Positions 50,141-58,271 of a stretch of 64,000 bases of DNA are shown one piece after another. The stretch is from the NCBI GenBank assembly GCA_022180725.1, contig BQMO01000010.1:1-64000 (forward strand), read 5' to 3'. The stretch is from Phycisphaerae bacterium. Its GTDB lineage: Bacteria; Planctomycetota; Phycisphaerae; Phycisphaerales; UBA1924. The notes beneath the pieces are model-generated. The model was not told the DNA's origin, made no database searches, and worked only from the letters and a program-made list of their open reading frames with translations. The translations under genes were made by a program, and so were the position numbers. Positions within the stretch are counted from its first letter, which is position 1, and each line of letters begins with the position of its first letter.

Positions 50141-50569
50141 TCAGCCGCCGATCCACGAGGGTGCCGTCGCCGAGTACGTCACCTTCGCCGTGACCGAGAC
50201 GGTGATGGCCTCCTCGAGGGCTTCGTTCCGCGAGAAGTTGGTGATGGAGAAGTCCGCCTGCAGCCCCTGGCCGCCGGTGTCGTCGAGGATCTGGAGCCCG
50301 ATCGGATCGTTCTGGAAGAAGGCGTTCTTGATGGCGGTGAACCCGGCGTCCGCGGTGTCCCAGACCATCTCGAACTCGACGCTTGCCTCCTTGAGCGTGG
50401 CGACTGTGGCCCGCCAGCCCGCGTTGGCGCGCGTGGTCACATCCGCCTCGCCCGCCTCCAGGCTGAGAGTCACGTCGCGGGTGTTGCCGAGGGCGAGCCA
50501 CCCGCCGCCCCCGCCCTGGCCGCCGACCTTGTAGAGCAGCTTGGCTTCCATGCCGAGTTTGATGGCCAT
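50141..50569 (-). CDS. Phage tail tube protein
   Basis: A 142-residue protein with the major tail protein layout: MAIKLGMEAKLLYKVGGQ, then RDVTLSLEAGEADVTTRANA and LKEASVEFEMVWDTADAGF, ending in a beta strand TVSVTAKVTYSATAPSW. It precedes the chaperone and tape measure genes as expected for siphoviruses. An AAGGA site lies before the ATG. The Gly run near residue 20 is unusual but short. Confidence 0.85.
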   Translation of the reverse strand: MAIKLGMEAKLLYKVGGQGGGGGWLALGNTRDVTLSLEAGEADVTTRANAGWRATVATLKEASVEFEMVWDTADAGFTAIKNAFFQNDPIGLQILDDTGGQGLQADFSITNFSRNEALEEAITVSVTAKVTYSATAPSWIGG

Positions 50570-50582
50570 CGTCGGATTCCTT

Positions 50583-50840
50583 TCACTCGGCGCTGTGGCC
50601 GACCACGAACATGCTCTCGCCCGCCTTGCTCTTGACCTTGACCTTCGAGAGGTCCACCCGCTCGAGGTAATACTGCGTGCCGGGCGCTACCGGGATCTCC
50701 TTGCCGTCCGTACCTTCGAGGATCGCGTCCTGCGTGTTGGTGTGCGCCGCCGTCAGCGTGAACGTGGCGATCACCGATGTGCCCGACATGGGCACGTACC
50801 CGCTTTCCAGATCGACCTTGAGCGTGATCAGGTTCCGCAC
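50583..50840 (-). CDS. Small phage structural protein
   Basis: An 85-residue beta-rich protein starting at GTG 50840 with GGAGG five bases upstream: MRNLITLKVDLESGYVPMSG, then SVIATFTLTAAHTNTQDAIL. It lies between the tail completion gene and the tail tube gene. A connector or decoration role is possible; no domain is recognised. Confidence 0.65.
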   Translation of the reverse strand: MRNLITLKVDLESGYVPMSGTSVIATFTLTAAHTNTQDAILEGTDGKEIPVAPGTQYYLERVDLSKVKVKSKAGESMFVVGHSAE

Positions 50841-50842
50841 GG

Positions 50843-51274
50843 TTACCTCCGAACCCGGTACGTGACGCTCAGGACACTCGTGAAGACCCGGTGCTGCTCC
50901 AGCGACTCGCTCGACACTACGGGCTCGTGCGCGATCCCGACCCACGCGGCGTCGGGCGCATCGGGCAGCCGTTTGAGCCGGACGTGGTCGGCGATTGCCT
51001 CGACAAGGTCCAGCAGCCCATCGATCTCGGCGGCGTCGCCCTCGGCCGGAAGCTTCTTCTGCACGCCCACGTCGAGCACGCACTCGAAGGTGCTGCTGTC
51101 CCGGCTCGCCGCGGCGATGGCGGTCGTGCGCGGCACGACCGACACGCGCAGGTCCTTCAAGTCCTCCAGCGTGAACGCGGGCTGGAACATCCGCACGGCG
51201 TTCACGGGCTGCCCGAACGAGCCCGCGTTGATGTGCGCGACCAGCGCGTCGGCGATGGCGACGATGGTGCTCAG
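50843..51274 (-). CDS. Tail completion / minor tail protein
   Basis: About 143 residues if it starts at CTG 51274, which overlaps the upstream stop (CTGA), or 120 from GTG 51205. The longer form is preferred because it keeps the NTGA pattern of this operon and gives a normal amphipathic N-terminal helix (IVAIADALVAHINAGSF). The core FTLEDLKDLRVSVVPRTTAI and the ending VLSVTYRVRR are typical of neck and tail terminator proteins. Position agrees with this. Confidence 0.65.
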   Translation of the reverse strand: MSTIVAIADALVAHINAGSFGQPVNAVRMFQPAFTLEDLKDLRVSVVPRTTAIAAASRDSSTFECVLDVGVQKKLPAEGDAAEIDGLLDLVEAIADHVRLKRLPDAPDAAWVGIAHEPVVSSESLEQHRVFTSVLSVTYRVRR

Positions 51275-51528
51275 GGGGCACCGCCCTTCGTTGCGGCCAT
51301 GCCCGACACCTTGCCCTCGAGATACGAGACGCGGCGCTCCATCGCCTGGTACTCAGTCCGGATGGTCCGGGCTTCGCCGATGAACTCATCCATCCGCTTC
51401 TCCAGCTGCTGGAGTTTGGTGGTCACCACGCCCCACTGGATGGTCATCGCACCGGCGGCGAGGATGATCGTGACGAGCACGCCAGCCCACCGCGCCTTGG
51501 TCCCGTTCTGTCCATTCCCGTCTGCCAT
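51271..51528 (-). CDS. Small membrane protein, possible holin or coiled-coil anchor
   Basis: An 85-residue protein with one transmembrane segment (WAGVLVTIILAAGAMTIQWG) near the N-terminus and a coiled coil after it (LQQLEKRMDEFIGEARTIRT). This is like XhlA-type small proteins that work with lysis or anchor to membranes. The ATG 51528 overlaps the upstream stop (TGATG); GTG 51531 is also possible. No endolysin is visible nearby, so a holin role is uncertain. Confidence 0.6.
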   Translation of the reverse strand: MADGNGQNGTKARWAGVLVTIILAAGAMTIQWGVVTTKLQQLEKRMDEFIGEARTIRTEYQAMERRVSYLEGKVSGMAATKGGAP

Positions 51529-51908
51529 CACGTCTCCGTGCCGATGTGCTTGGTGTGAATCCGAAGAACCCTGCGGAACGGGTCGCTGTACCGGAACGGC
51601 GGTTGCCCGCCCGGCGCGTTGACCTCGTACACGAACACCTGCGCTCCGACCGTCTCTCGCATCTGGTCTCCGGCCCGTGGGAGCGTCGGGCCCGACCCCA
51701 GGTCCAGGTCCGCCGCCCGCACGAGGAAGTCCCTCGACTCGACGCGGTGAATGAGTCCAGCGTCGTCGGCCTGCTCGAACTCCGTCTTGCCGATGGTGGC
51801 CTGGAGTTCCTTGGTGTCGGGCCCTCGCTGGTAGACCACGGCGCGGCTCATGTGTTGGTGCCGCTGGTCATCCAGGAACGCCGAGCCCCGGTCGAGCAGG
51901 TCGCCCAC
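51528..51908 (-). CDS. Predicted head-tail connector protein
   Basis: A 126-residue protein starting at GTG 51908 with AGGAG before it. The beta-rich sequence (SRAVVYQRGPDTKELQATIG, then ESRDFLVRAADLDLGSGPTL) and its place between the capsid decoration protein and the tail proteins fit a head-completion or stopper protein. No strong motif is present. Confidence 0.6.
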   Translation of the reverse strand: MGDLLDRGSAFLDDQRHQHMSRAVVYQRGPDTKELQATIGKTEFEQADDAGLIHRVESRDFLVRAADLDLGSGPTLPRAGDQMRETVGAQVFVYEVNAPGGQPPFRYSDPFRRVLRIHTKHIGTET

Positions 51909-51932
51909 GTCGTGCTCCTGTGGGGGTGGGGG

Positions 51933-52280
51933 TCACTGCAGCAGCCGGACGCGGACGACAGTGTCGGCATCGACGGTGGTCTTCACCGCCTTGCCGATCA
52001 GCTTGTTCGCGCCGGCCGCCGCGTTCTTGGTGGCGTTCTGCGCACCGGCGTCCCAGTACGTGTTCGTGCCCGCGGGGATGGCGCTGCCCGCACCGCCCGC
52101 CTTCGGGAAGTCGAACACGCCCGAGACCGCCAGCGAGCCGAGCTGGTTTGCCTTGATGGGCGCCACCGCGACGCCCACCATTTCCGCCTGGACCACGACC
52201 GCACCGACCAGCGTGTCGGCCCCCGGCGTGTAGTCGATTGCCTCGCCTTCGTGAACGAACTTTGCAGGTCCTGCAGCCAT
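51933..52280 (-). CDS. DUF2190 capsid decoration protein
   Basis: A 115-residue protein of the DUF2190 family, small capsid cement proteins: FVHEGEAIDYTPGADTLVGA, then VVQAEMVGVAVAPIKANQLG and GVFDFPKAGGAGSAIPAGTN. The ATG 52280 is chosen because a GAAGGAG site lies upstream. An earlier ATG at 52355 gives a Gly/Glu-rich leader and is less likely. It follows the major capsid gene as usual. Confidence 0.85.
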   Translation of the reverse strand: MAAGPAKFVHEGEAIDYTPGADTLVGAVVVQAEMVGVAVAPIKANQLGSLAVSGVFDFPKAGGAGSAIPAGTNTYWDAGAQNATKNAAAGANKLIGKAVKTTVDADTVVRVRLLQ

Positions 52281-52361
52281 GCCGCCTTCTCCTTCGCCGG
52301 GAATGACCCCGGACTGTTCTTCTCCGGCGCCTCCGCCGATTGGTGTCTCGCCCATACCTCT

Positions 52362-54356
52362 TTACACCTCGCCCTTGCTCTTGACGCCGCCGCGGGTGTC
52401 CTGCAGCGCAACGCCGAAATCGTGATACCCTCGCATCCGCACGCCCAGCTGGCTGAAGTCCGCGTCGGAGGTCTCGATGGTCGGTGCCTCCTGTCCGTTG
52501 AGGAACGCGGTCTCGATCACGGGCAGGTCGCTCGGGTCGGCGAGGAGGTACCACGCCTTGGCCGAGTTGCCGACGTAGAGGGCGTTGGAGAGGTAGCGGC
52601 TCACCTCGATGCGGAACTTGCCCTGGTGCGGGTTGGCGACGGGGAACTTGGTGTTCGCCGTGGTATCGCGCATCTCCACGCTCTTGTAGAGCTGCGTGCC
52701 CACCGCCGAGAGCGCCGTCGGCACGAGCAGGATCGACGGCATGACGCCCGTGGGCTTGCCGTCGGAGTCCACCAAGTCCATGAACGTGACCTCGCCCTTG
52801 GTGAGGCCGTCGATGCCGAGTGCGGTGTCCGCGCCCGAGATGAAGTTCTTGTTGCCGACGGCGAAGAACGCGGCGTTGTTCATGAACGCCGTCCAGAACA
52901 CGTCGTTGATCTTGAGACCCGAGCCGCGGCCGAGCTTGCGGGGCACCGTGGTGATCGCGCCGAGGTCGTCGTTGATGATGTCGCGGCGGTCGATCGACAG
53001 CATCAGGCCGTAGGTGTCGGCCTTGTTGCTGTAGGTCTCCTCGCCCAACGTCCCGTGCTTAAGCTCGCCGCCCGGGGCGACCTGCTCGTACTGGTCCTTG
53101 CCGACCAGGCGGTAGCTGGTCACGGTCTTGAAGTCAGAGACGTTGCGGACGGCGCAGACGCTCCGCCACACGCGCTCGACGCTGAAGAAGCCCTCCAGCA
53201 GGAACTTGTTGGCGACGTTGGACAAGATGCCGCCCACGTCGATGGTGGTCATCCCGGCCTCGATGCCCCGACCGAAGGCGGCTTCCAGCACGCGCCGACT
53301 GTCGCGGAACGTGCGGCCCGTGTAGCCGTTGGCGATCGCTGCCTCGATGAGCAGTTCCTGCAGTCCCAGTCCGCTCTGGAACCGCTTTGCCGCGACCTCC
53401 AGCGCCTGCGCGGAGCACACCTTCTCGAGTCCTTCGAGCTTGGCGCTCTGGAAGCACGCGGCCTCCAGGACCTCGCCGGTGATGCTCGTGTCGGGGGCGT
53501 GGATGGCCGGGGCTTTGGGACGGCTGGCGCGGAGCACTTCGAGCTCCGTGCGTGTGGCGTCCCAGCCGTCGCGGATCGCCTGAGCCTCGATGTCGAGGTA
53601 CTTGCCGGCGCAGATCTTCCGCACTGCCGCGATGCGGTTGGTCTCCGCCAGGGCTTCGGCACGGAGCGCGGCAGCGCCCGCCCCGGGCGTCGGTTCGGCA
53701 TCACTGCCGGTCGGACCGCCGCCGCCACCACTCCCACCCGCGCCCTGATGGGCGGCGATGGAGGCGCTGGTGCGCCCGTCGGCCCCGAGGTCGACGAAGC
53801 TGATCTCGCCGAGAATCGACTTGCGGACGACGTTGATGGGGCCCGAGAACTCCAGTCCGTTCACGATCGCCTTCTGCGATTCACGAATGAACTCGAACTC
53901 CTCGACGCTGGCGCCCACCGACGCCTGCCAGGGGAACCCGTTCCGGGAGGATGCGACGACCTCCCGCGCCGTCGCGGTGTCGCGCGAGATCACGCCGGTG
54001 GCCACGAGCTGCCCGCCCTCGACCCGGATCGCGTCGGTGTGGCCGACACCTGCGGCGGGATCATGGGCGAAACGGATCGGCCGGTTCTGCGACGGGACCG
54101 ACAGCCCGGCGAGGTCGAGCACCACCGGGTGACGCCAGCCGGCGACGCGCATGGCACCGCCCGTGTACGCCAGCATCTTGAAGCGCGGCAGCGCCTTCTC
54201 GGCATCCGCGCCCCCAGCACCAGCGGCGATGGCGGTGATCTCCGCCGTGCCCGTAAGCGTGAGCGGAGAGGCTCCGGCCGGAGCAGCCGCGGCCTCAAGC
54301 CACAGACGCTTGGGCGCGATTCGGGTCTTCGGAGCGGTCGGGGTCTTCGTTGCCAT
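52362..54356 (-). CDS. Fused prohead protease and major capsid protein
   Basis: A 664-residue polyprotein. Residues of about 50-190 look like a prohead protease: AHDPAAGVGHTDAIRVEGGQ with a candidate catalytic His, and FPWQASVGASVEEFEFI with the candidate Ser. The rest is a Mu gpT/HK97-like major capsid protein (GLGLQELLIEAAIANGYTGR, then SYRLVGKDQYEQVAPGGELK and VFWTAFMNNAAFFAVGNKNF). In many phages these are separate genes; here the protease and its substrate share one chain, separated by a Gly/Pro-rich linker near residue 200. The start ATG 54356 lies within the portal gene (62-base overlap). Confidence 0.85.
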   Translation of the reverse strand: MATKTPTAPKTRIAPKRLWLEAAAAPAGASPLTLTGTAEITAIAAGAGGADAEKALPRFKMLAYTGGAMRVAGWRHPVVLDLAGLSVPSQNRPIRFAHDPAAGVGHTDAIRVEGGQLVATGVISRDTATAREVVASSRNGFPWQASVGASVEEFEFIRESQKAIVNGLEFSGPINVVRKSILGEISFVDLGADGRTSASIAAHQGAGGSGGGGGPTGSDAEPTPGAGAAALRAEALAETNRIAAVRKICAGKYLDIEAQAIRDGWDATRTELEVLRASRPKAPAIHAPDTSITGEVLEAACFQSAKLEGLEKVCSAQALEVAAKRFQSGLGLQELLIEAAIANGYTGRTFRDSRRVLEAAFGRGIEAGMTTIDVGGILSNVANKFLLEGFFSVERVWRSVCAVRNVSDFKTVTSYRLVGKDQYEQVAPGGELKHGTLGEETYSNKADTYGLMLSIDRRDIINDDLGAITTVPRKLGRGSGLKINDVFWTAFMNNAAFFAVGNKNFISGADTALGIDGLTKGEVTFMDLVDSDGKPTGVMPSILLVPTALSAVGTQLYKSVEMRDTTANTKFPVANPHQGKFRIEVSRYLSNALYVGNSAKAWYLLADPSDLPVIETAFLNGQEAPTIETSDADFSQLGVRMRGYHDFGVALQDTRGGVKSKGEV

Positions 54357-55842
54357 CGGTGTCGTCCTCTTGAGGTGCGGGCGGATTGCCCGCGCTGGGC
54401 GCGGGAGCGGGCGTGAGTCCGAGTTCGTCCATGAGCGCCCGCTCCTTGGCGCGCTGGCGGAGCTCTTGCTCCCAGTCGCGTCCCTGGCGGGCGTACTCGG
54501 CGGCGAGCGTGGTCGTGTGGTTGGCCAGACGCGTGGCCTGGGCGGTCGCTTCCTTGGCGGGATCGACGTGCTCGACGCCATCCCAGAACCATGCGTGCTC
54601 GGGCAGGGCGACTCCGCGCTCACGAAGCGACTGCGGGAGCAGCCCTTCAACGAGCACCGCTTCGTTGAGCCACGCCTTGAGGAGGCGGTCGAGCACGGCG
54701 AGCTGCAGGTGGTGCTGCTCGACGCGGATGCTCTTGAAGTACACCTGGTGGTCGAGGCGGCCGCTTGCGTAGTTGTACCCTGAGGAGTTCCCCGCCGCGA
54801 CGTTGAACGGCATGTTCAGGCAGCGGGCGATCTCGTTGAGGATCTCGCGCTTGAACTCGCCGAAGGTCGTGGTGGGCTGTTCCGCGTGAACCTGTCCGAG
54901 CTTCCAGCCGCCGGGAAGCACCGTCGCCAGCCGCTGCTCGAGTTCAACCTCGTCCATCGGTTCGAGGGGATCGGCCTCGCCGTTGGGTGGCGCATCGGTG
55001 TAGATGACGGCGGCGAAGTTGGCGGCGGTCTCGGCGGCGGCGATAGTTGCCAGCGTGTACCGGCGGAGCTGCGCGAACAGCGGGAGCGCCGGCGTGATGT
55101 CGGGGATGCCGCGGAGTTGGCCGGGCCGATCGGCGCGGAAGTAGTGCACGACGGCCGACGCGGCGAACGTGTCGTAGGCGGCGAGGTCGTCGATGGGGGC
55201 GCGGAGCAGGCCGCTATCGCCCGGATGCCGCTTGAGCACCCGGTACGCGGAGGGATTGCCCCACTGGTCGAGCACGATGCCGTCGATCTCGTCGGTGCGC
55301 CCACGCCGCAGGAGCGGGGTGCAGACCTGGTCCGCCTCGATGAGCTTGAGGTCCAGCGATACGGGCGACCCCCACGACGCGATTGCGGGGTTGTTGACCA
55401 GGAGGGCGAACGCCTCACCGCTCTCCGCCCGGGCCAGCCGCATCGTCCGGAGCTTGCCCGCAAGGTCCGCCGCTCGGGACCACTGCTCGAACGCGTCCTC
55501 GATGCGGGCGTTGGCATCGGCCTCATCCGTGAGCATCTGCAGCCGGGGACCGGTGCCGATGGTGTCGTTGGCGAGCGTGAGCGCGATGCCCTTGGCGTAG
55601 GAATTGTTGGCGACCTCATACCGGGCGCGGTTGCGAAGGATGCGCCGGACTTCGGGATTGATCGCGGCGTTGGGCGAGAGCCCATCCGCGTTCGCCCAGT
55701 GCTTGCGATTGTCGGGGGTAGTCTGCGCCGAGTCGAACTTCGCCACCACGAACCGACGCCCGCGACCGCCGCGCGGAGCATCCGTGCTCCGCACTGCGGT
55801 GCGGCCGTTTCGATTCAGGAGGTTGGCGATGGTCTTGAACAT
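54295..55842 (-). CDS. Phage portal protein, lambda type
   Basis: A 515-residue portal protein. Typical parts: NRKHWANADGLSPNAAINPE, then RYEVANNSYAKGIALTLAND, DRPGQLRGIPDITPALPLFA, and near the end NMPFNVAAGNSSGYNYASGR. It forms the ring through which DNA enters the head. The 3' end overlaps the protease/capsid gene by 62 bases. The Asp/Glu/Pro-rich tail is probably disordered. No terminase gene precedes it within the window. Confidence 0.92.
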   Translation of the reverse strand: MFKTIANLLNRNGRTAVRSTDAPRGGRGRRFVVAKFDSAQTTPDNRKHWANADGLSPNAAINPEVRRILRNRARYEVANNSYAKGIALTLANDTIGTGPRLQMLTDEADANARIEDAFEQWSRAADLAGKLRTMRLARAESGEAFALLVNNPAIASWGSPVSLDLKLIEADQVCTPLLRRGRTDEIDGIVLDQWGNPSAYRVLKRHPGDSGLLRAPIDDLAAYDTFAASAVVHYFRADRPGQLRGIPDITPALPLFAQLRRYTLATIAAAETAANFAAVIYTDAPPNGEADPLEPMDEVELEQRLATVLPGGWKLGQVHAEQPTTTFGEFKREILNEIARCLNMPFNVAAGNSSGYNYASGRLDHQVYFKSIRVEQHHLQLAVLDRLLKAWLNEAVLVEGLLPQSLRERGVALPEHAWFWDGVEHVDPAKEATAQATRLANHTTTLAAEYARQGRDWEQELRQRAKERALMDELGLTPAPAPSAGNPPAPQEDDTDGNEDPDRSEDPNRAQASVA

Positions 55843-55852
55843 TGGGAGCGCG

Positions 55853-56062
55853 TCAGACAGAGCCGGGCGGGACGATCTTGGCGAACTTGATCCCGAGGCC
55901 GGGCTTCCTCGCGGCGTCCTTGGACGCGAGGTAGCGGTCGGCCTCGATCTGGTCCTTCAACGGGTGCTGCTCGACGGACTGGCCGTCCACCGACGCCTTG
56001 GCGGGTTGCGCCGCGTTGTCGCGGATGGCCTGATCGAGGTCGGGGTCGGGGTCCGGGGGCAC
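55853..56062 (-). CDS. Small phage head-tail joining protein
   Basis: A 69-residue protein starting at GTG 56062 with GAGGGG seven bases upstream: VPPDPDPDLDQAIRDNAAQP, then IEADRYLASKDAARKPGLGI. Small proteins of this kind occur between terminase and portal genes in phages. It ends ten bases before the portal start. The longer frame to 56389 is spurious. Confidence 0.65.
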   Translation of the reverse strand: MPPDPDPDLDQAIRDNAAQPAKASVDGQSVEQHPLKDQIEADRYLASKDAARKPGLGIKFAKIVPPGSV

Positions 56063-56144
56063 GCCAGTACCCCTCTGCTCCAGCCGCTGCGGTGTCGCGC
56101 TTCTAACCGGAATGCGGCCGAAACGGTCTACCCATAGCACCCGA

Positions 56145-56300
56145 TCACTCGACCGGGCGCTCAACGGTCGTGATCCGCCGCCCGCAGTGCCGGCATGAGC
56201 GCCGGCGACGGATGGCACCGCTGGGAGCCGCCCGGGTGTAGAGCACCTCGAAGTGGCGGCATCCGCACCGCGGGCAGGTGAGCCCGCGCGGCGTGGACGG
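56145..56300 (-). CDS. Short zinc-ribbon frame without a normal start
   Basis: Minus-strand frame ending at TGA 56147-56145 encodes LTCPRCGCRHFEVLYTRAA, then IRRRRSCRHCGRRITTVERP, a four-cysteine zinc ribbon like the N-terminus of NrdR. No ATG, GTG or TTG in frame lies close upstream, so the coordinates show only the supported part. It may be a decayed gene, or use a rare start codon. The residue pattern is too regular to be chance. Confidence 0.5.
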   Translation of the reverse strand, partial: PSTPRGLTCPRCGCRHFEVLYTRAAPSGAIRRRRSCRHCGRRITTVERPVE

Positions 56301-56702
56301 CGGTTTGGTTGGGCGGCTCCCTGTACAAGACCGTTTCGGAGGGTTGGCGGACCACTCTCGGAGTGGCCCGATGGGTGTGCGATTGACACGGGTCGTTAAC
56401 GGGGACGGGCGGAAACCGCGTTTTCGGGGCCGCCAGCGGGGTACAAATACTCCAGCCCCGCCATGTGGCGTGGCGAGGTGGCCTCCGCGCGTTCTCGCCC
56501 GGACGATATGGACGACGCCCGCGTTCTGCCGCCGCGCCCGCCGGTTGCGGCCAGGCCGAGGAGTCTCACGCCAATGACTGGTTGAGACCGGATCGGGGTG
56601 TCGAGTGGGCCAGAATCGCGGGGTGGGCGCGACTGAGTCTCAAAATCGCACGTTTTTACACACTCCCCCTGCCCCCACGCCGAGGCCCCGACGATTGGGG
56701 CG
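56301..56702. other. Non-coding junction between phage genes and host flank
   Basis: A 402-base stretch between the last phage-type frame and the transposase remnant. I see no gene, tRNA or clear direct repeat. The element boundary should lie in or near here. A T-run near 56655 followed by C-runs lies just upstream of the transposase frame. Confidence 0.4.
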
Positions 56703-56969
56703 ATGCCGAACCTCTTCCGCCGCCTGTTAGATGTCCTTGCCGGGTCCACCCAGGCCGACCTGCGCCGCCAGATCCAATACCTGAAAGCCGAGAACGAGGT
56801 CCTCCGCTCGAAGATCAACGGGCCCGTCCGCGTCACGCCCGGGGAGCGATTGCGGCTGGTCCGCCTGGCCAAGCCCCTCGGGTCGGCCATCAAGGCGCTG
56901 GTTTCGATCGTCAGCCCGCAGACATTCCTTCGGTGGATCCGGGATGCCGACAATCGCCGGCCCAGTTAG
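56703..56969 (+). pseudogene. Truncated transposase (N-terminal fragment)
   Basis: The 88-residue frame opens MPNLFRRLLDVLAGSTQADL and contains YLKAENEVLRSKINGPVRV, RLVRLAKPLGSAIKALVSI and TFLRWIRDADN, the N-terminal part of a planctomycete-type integrase-core transposase. It stops after a few more residues, so the whole DDE catalytic domain is missing. Decay or interruption by insertion of the mobile element are both possible. If the element interrupted it, the missing half should lie at the far left boundary, outside this window. Confidence 0.7.
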
Positions 56970-57071
56970 AAGACCGAGCGGCCACGAGTTCTCCAAGTTG
57001 GTCCGTTAGCGCCGCGCAAGAGTTGCGAGAAGGGTCAGATCCGTCTCGGCGTACGATTCGCTGAAACGGCG

Positions 57072-58262
57072 ATGAGAACCGAATCCCACCAATCTGACTT
57101 CCCTGAGCATGAGCTCGTGGCAGTTACCGAGCTTGGCGAACGAGTGAAGGAGCTGCAGTGCCTCTACAAGGTCGCGGCTGTCTTCGCCGAGAGGCGGGGG
57201 TCGTTGCATGAGTGCCTGACTCGCGTCGTTTCGGTGCTCCCTGCGGCCTGTCGGTTCCCCGATCGGGCCTGGGCGAGTATCTGGTTGGATGGAGTCGAAG
57301 TCACGACGACCACCGAGCGGCCCAGGTTCAGTGCCGAGCGCATCCGCGCACCGCTTCGCGTCGCTGACAAGGAGCGCGGCGAGGTGTTGCTCGCCTACTT
57401 GAGCGCGCCGGGTATCCCGGGCGGTCCCGACGCCGGGGATGCGGGAAAGGCGGAGCTATTCCTCGCGGAAGAACGGTCGTTGCTCGACGCCGTTTCCCGC
57501 CAGATTGGGGTGTTTGTCGCGAGCGTCGAGGCCGAGCAGCGCCGCGTCGATATGGAAGCGAGCCTGCGACACGCCGACCGGCTCGCGACCATCGGCCAGC
57601 TCGCCGCGGGCGTCGCACACGAGCTCAACGAGCCGCTCGGGAACGTGCTGGGATTCGCACAGTTGGCTCTCAAGGCCGCCGACGTGCCAGCGCAGGTTCG
57701 CACTGATCTAGGCCGCATCGCGGATGCGGCGCTCCACGGGCGTGAGATCATCCGCAAGTTGCTCGTGTTCGCCCGCCAGGCGCCGGCCTCCAAGCAGCCA
57801 ACAACGATCAACGCGGTCATTGAGGAGGCCATGTTCCTGCTCGAGGCCGGATGCGAGAACCCCGGTGTCCGCTTCATCCGCGAGTTGGGCGTGGGACTGC
57901 CGAATATCGCGGCCGACCCGGTGCAGGTCCGCCAAGTGGTGACCAACCTGGTCATCAACGCGATGCAGGCGATCTCCGGGGCGGGAGCGATTACGGTGCG
58001 CACTGCCGTCGTGGACGGCGCCGTTGTGCTCAGCGTTGCAGACACCGGCTCGGGCATGACTCCGGAGGTGCTCTGCCGCGTCTTCGACCCGTTCTTCACC
58101 ACGAAGGATGTGGGACAGGGGACCGGGCTGGGACTGGCGGTCGTGCAGGGCATCGTCGCCGGGCACGGTGGGAACATCGAGGTGGAGTCGGAGCCCGCGC
58201 GCGGAAGCGTCTTTCGTGTGCTTCTGCCCGTCCACGCGGCGGCATCCGCTCGAGTACGCTGA
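57072..58262 (+). CDS. Histidine kinase, NtrB/ZraS-like, cytosolic
   Basis: A 396-residue sensor kinase without transmembrane segments. The N-terminal 150 residues look GAF-like (LQCLYKVAAVFAERRGSLHE, then APLRVADKERGEVLLAYLS). The dimerisation domain has the phospho-acceptor His in GVAHELNEPLGNVLGFAQ, and the ATPase domain has VVTNLVINAMQAI (N box), VADTGSGM (G1) and GTGLGLAVVQGIV (G2). It phosphorylates the downstream sigma-54 activator, nine bases away. The input signal is unknown. Confidence 0.92.
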   Translation: MRTESHQSDFPEHELVAVTELGERVKELQCLYKVAAVFAERRGSLHECLTRVVSVLPAACRFPDRAWASIWLDGVEVTTTTERPRFSAERIRAPLRVADKERGEVLLAYLSAPGIPGGPDAGDAGKAELFLAEERSLLDAVSRQIGVFVASVEAEQRRVDMEASLRHADRLATIGQLAAGVAHELNEPLGNVLGFAQLALKAADVPAQVRTDLGRIADAALHGREIIRKLLVFARQAPASKQPTTINAVIEEAMFLLEAGCENPGVRFIRELGVGLPNIAADPVQVRQVVTNLVINAMQAISGAGAITVRTAVVDGAVVLSVADTGSGMTPEVLCRVFDPFFTTKDVGQGTGLGLAVVQGIVAGHGGNIEVESEPARGSVFRVLLPVHAAASARVR

Positions 58263-58271
58263 TGTGACGAG

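Noticed and set aside
56301..57071. tRNA gene as integration site
   Set aside because: I found no cloverleaf or T-arm sequence near the right end of the element.
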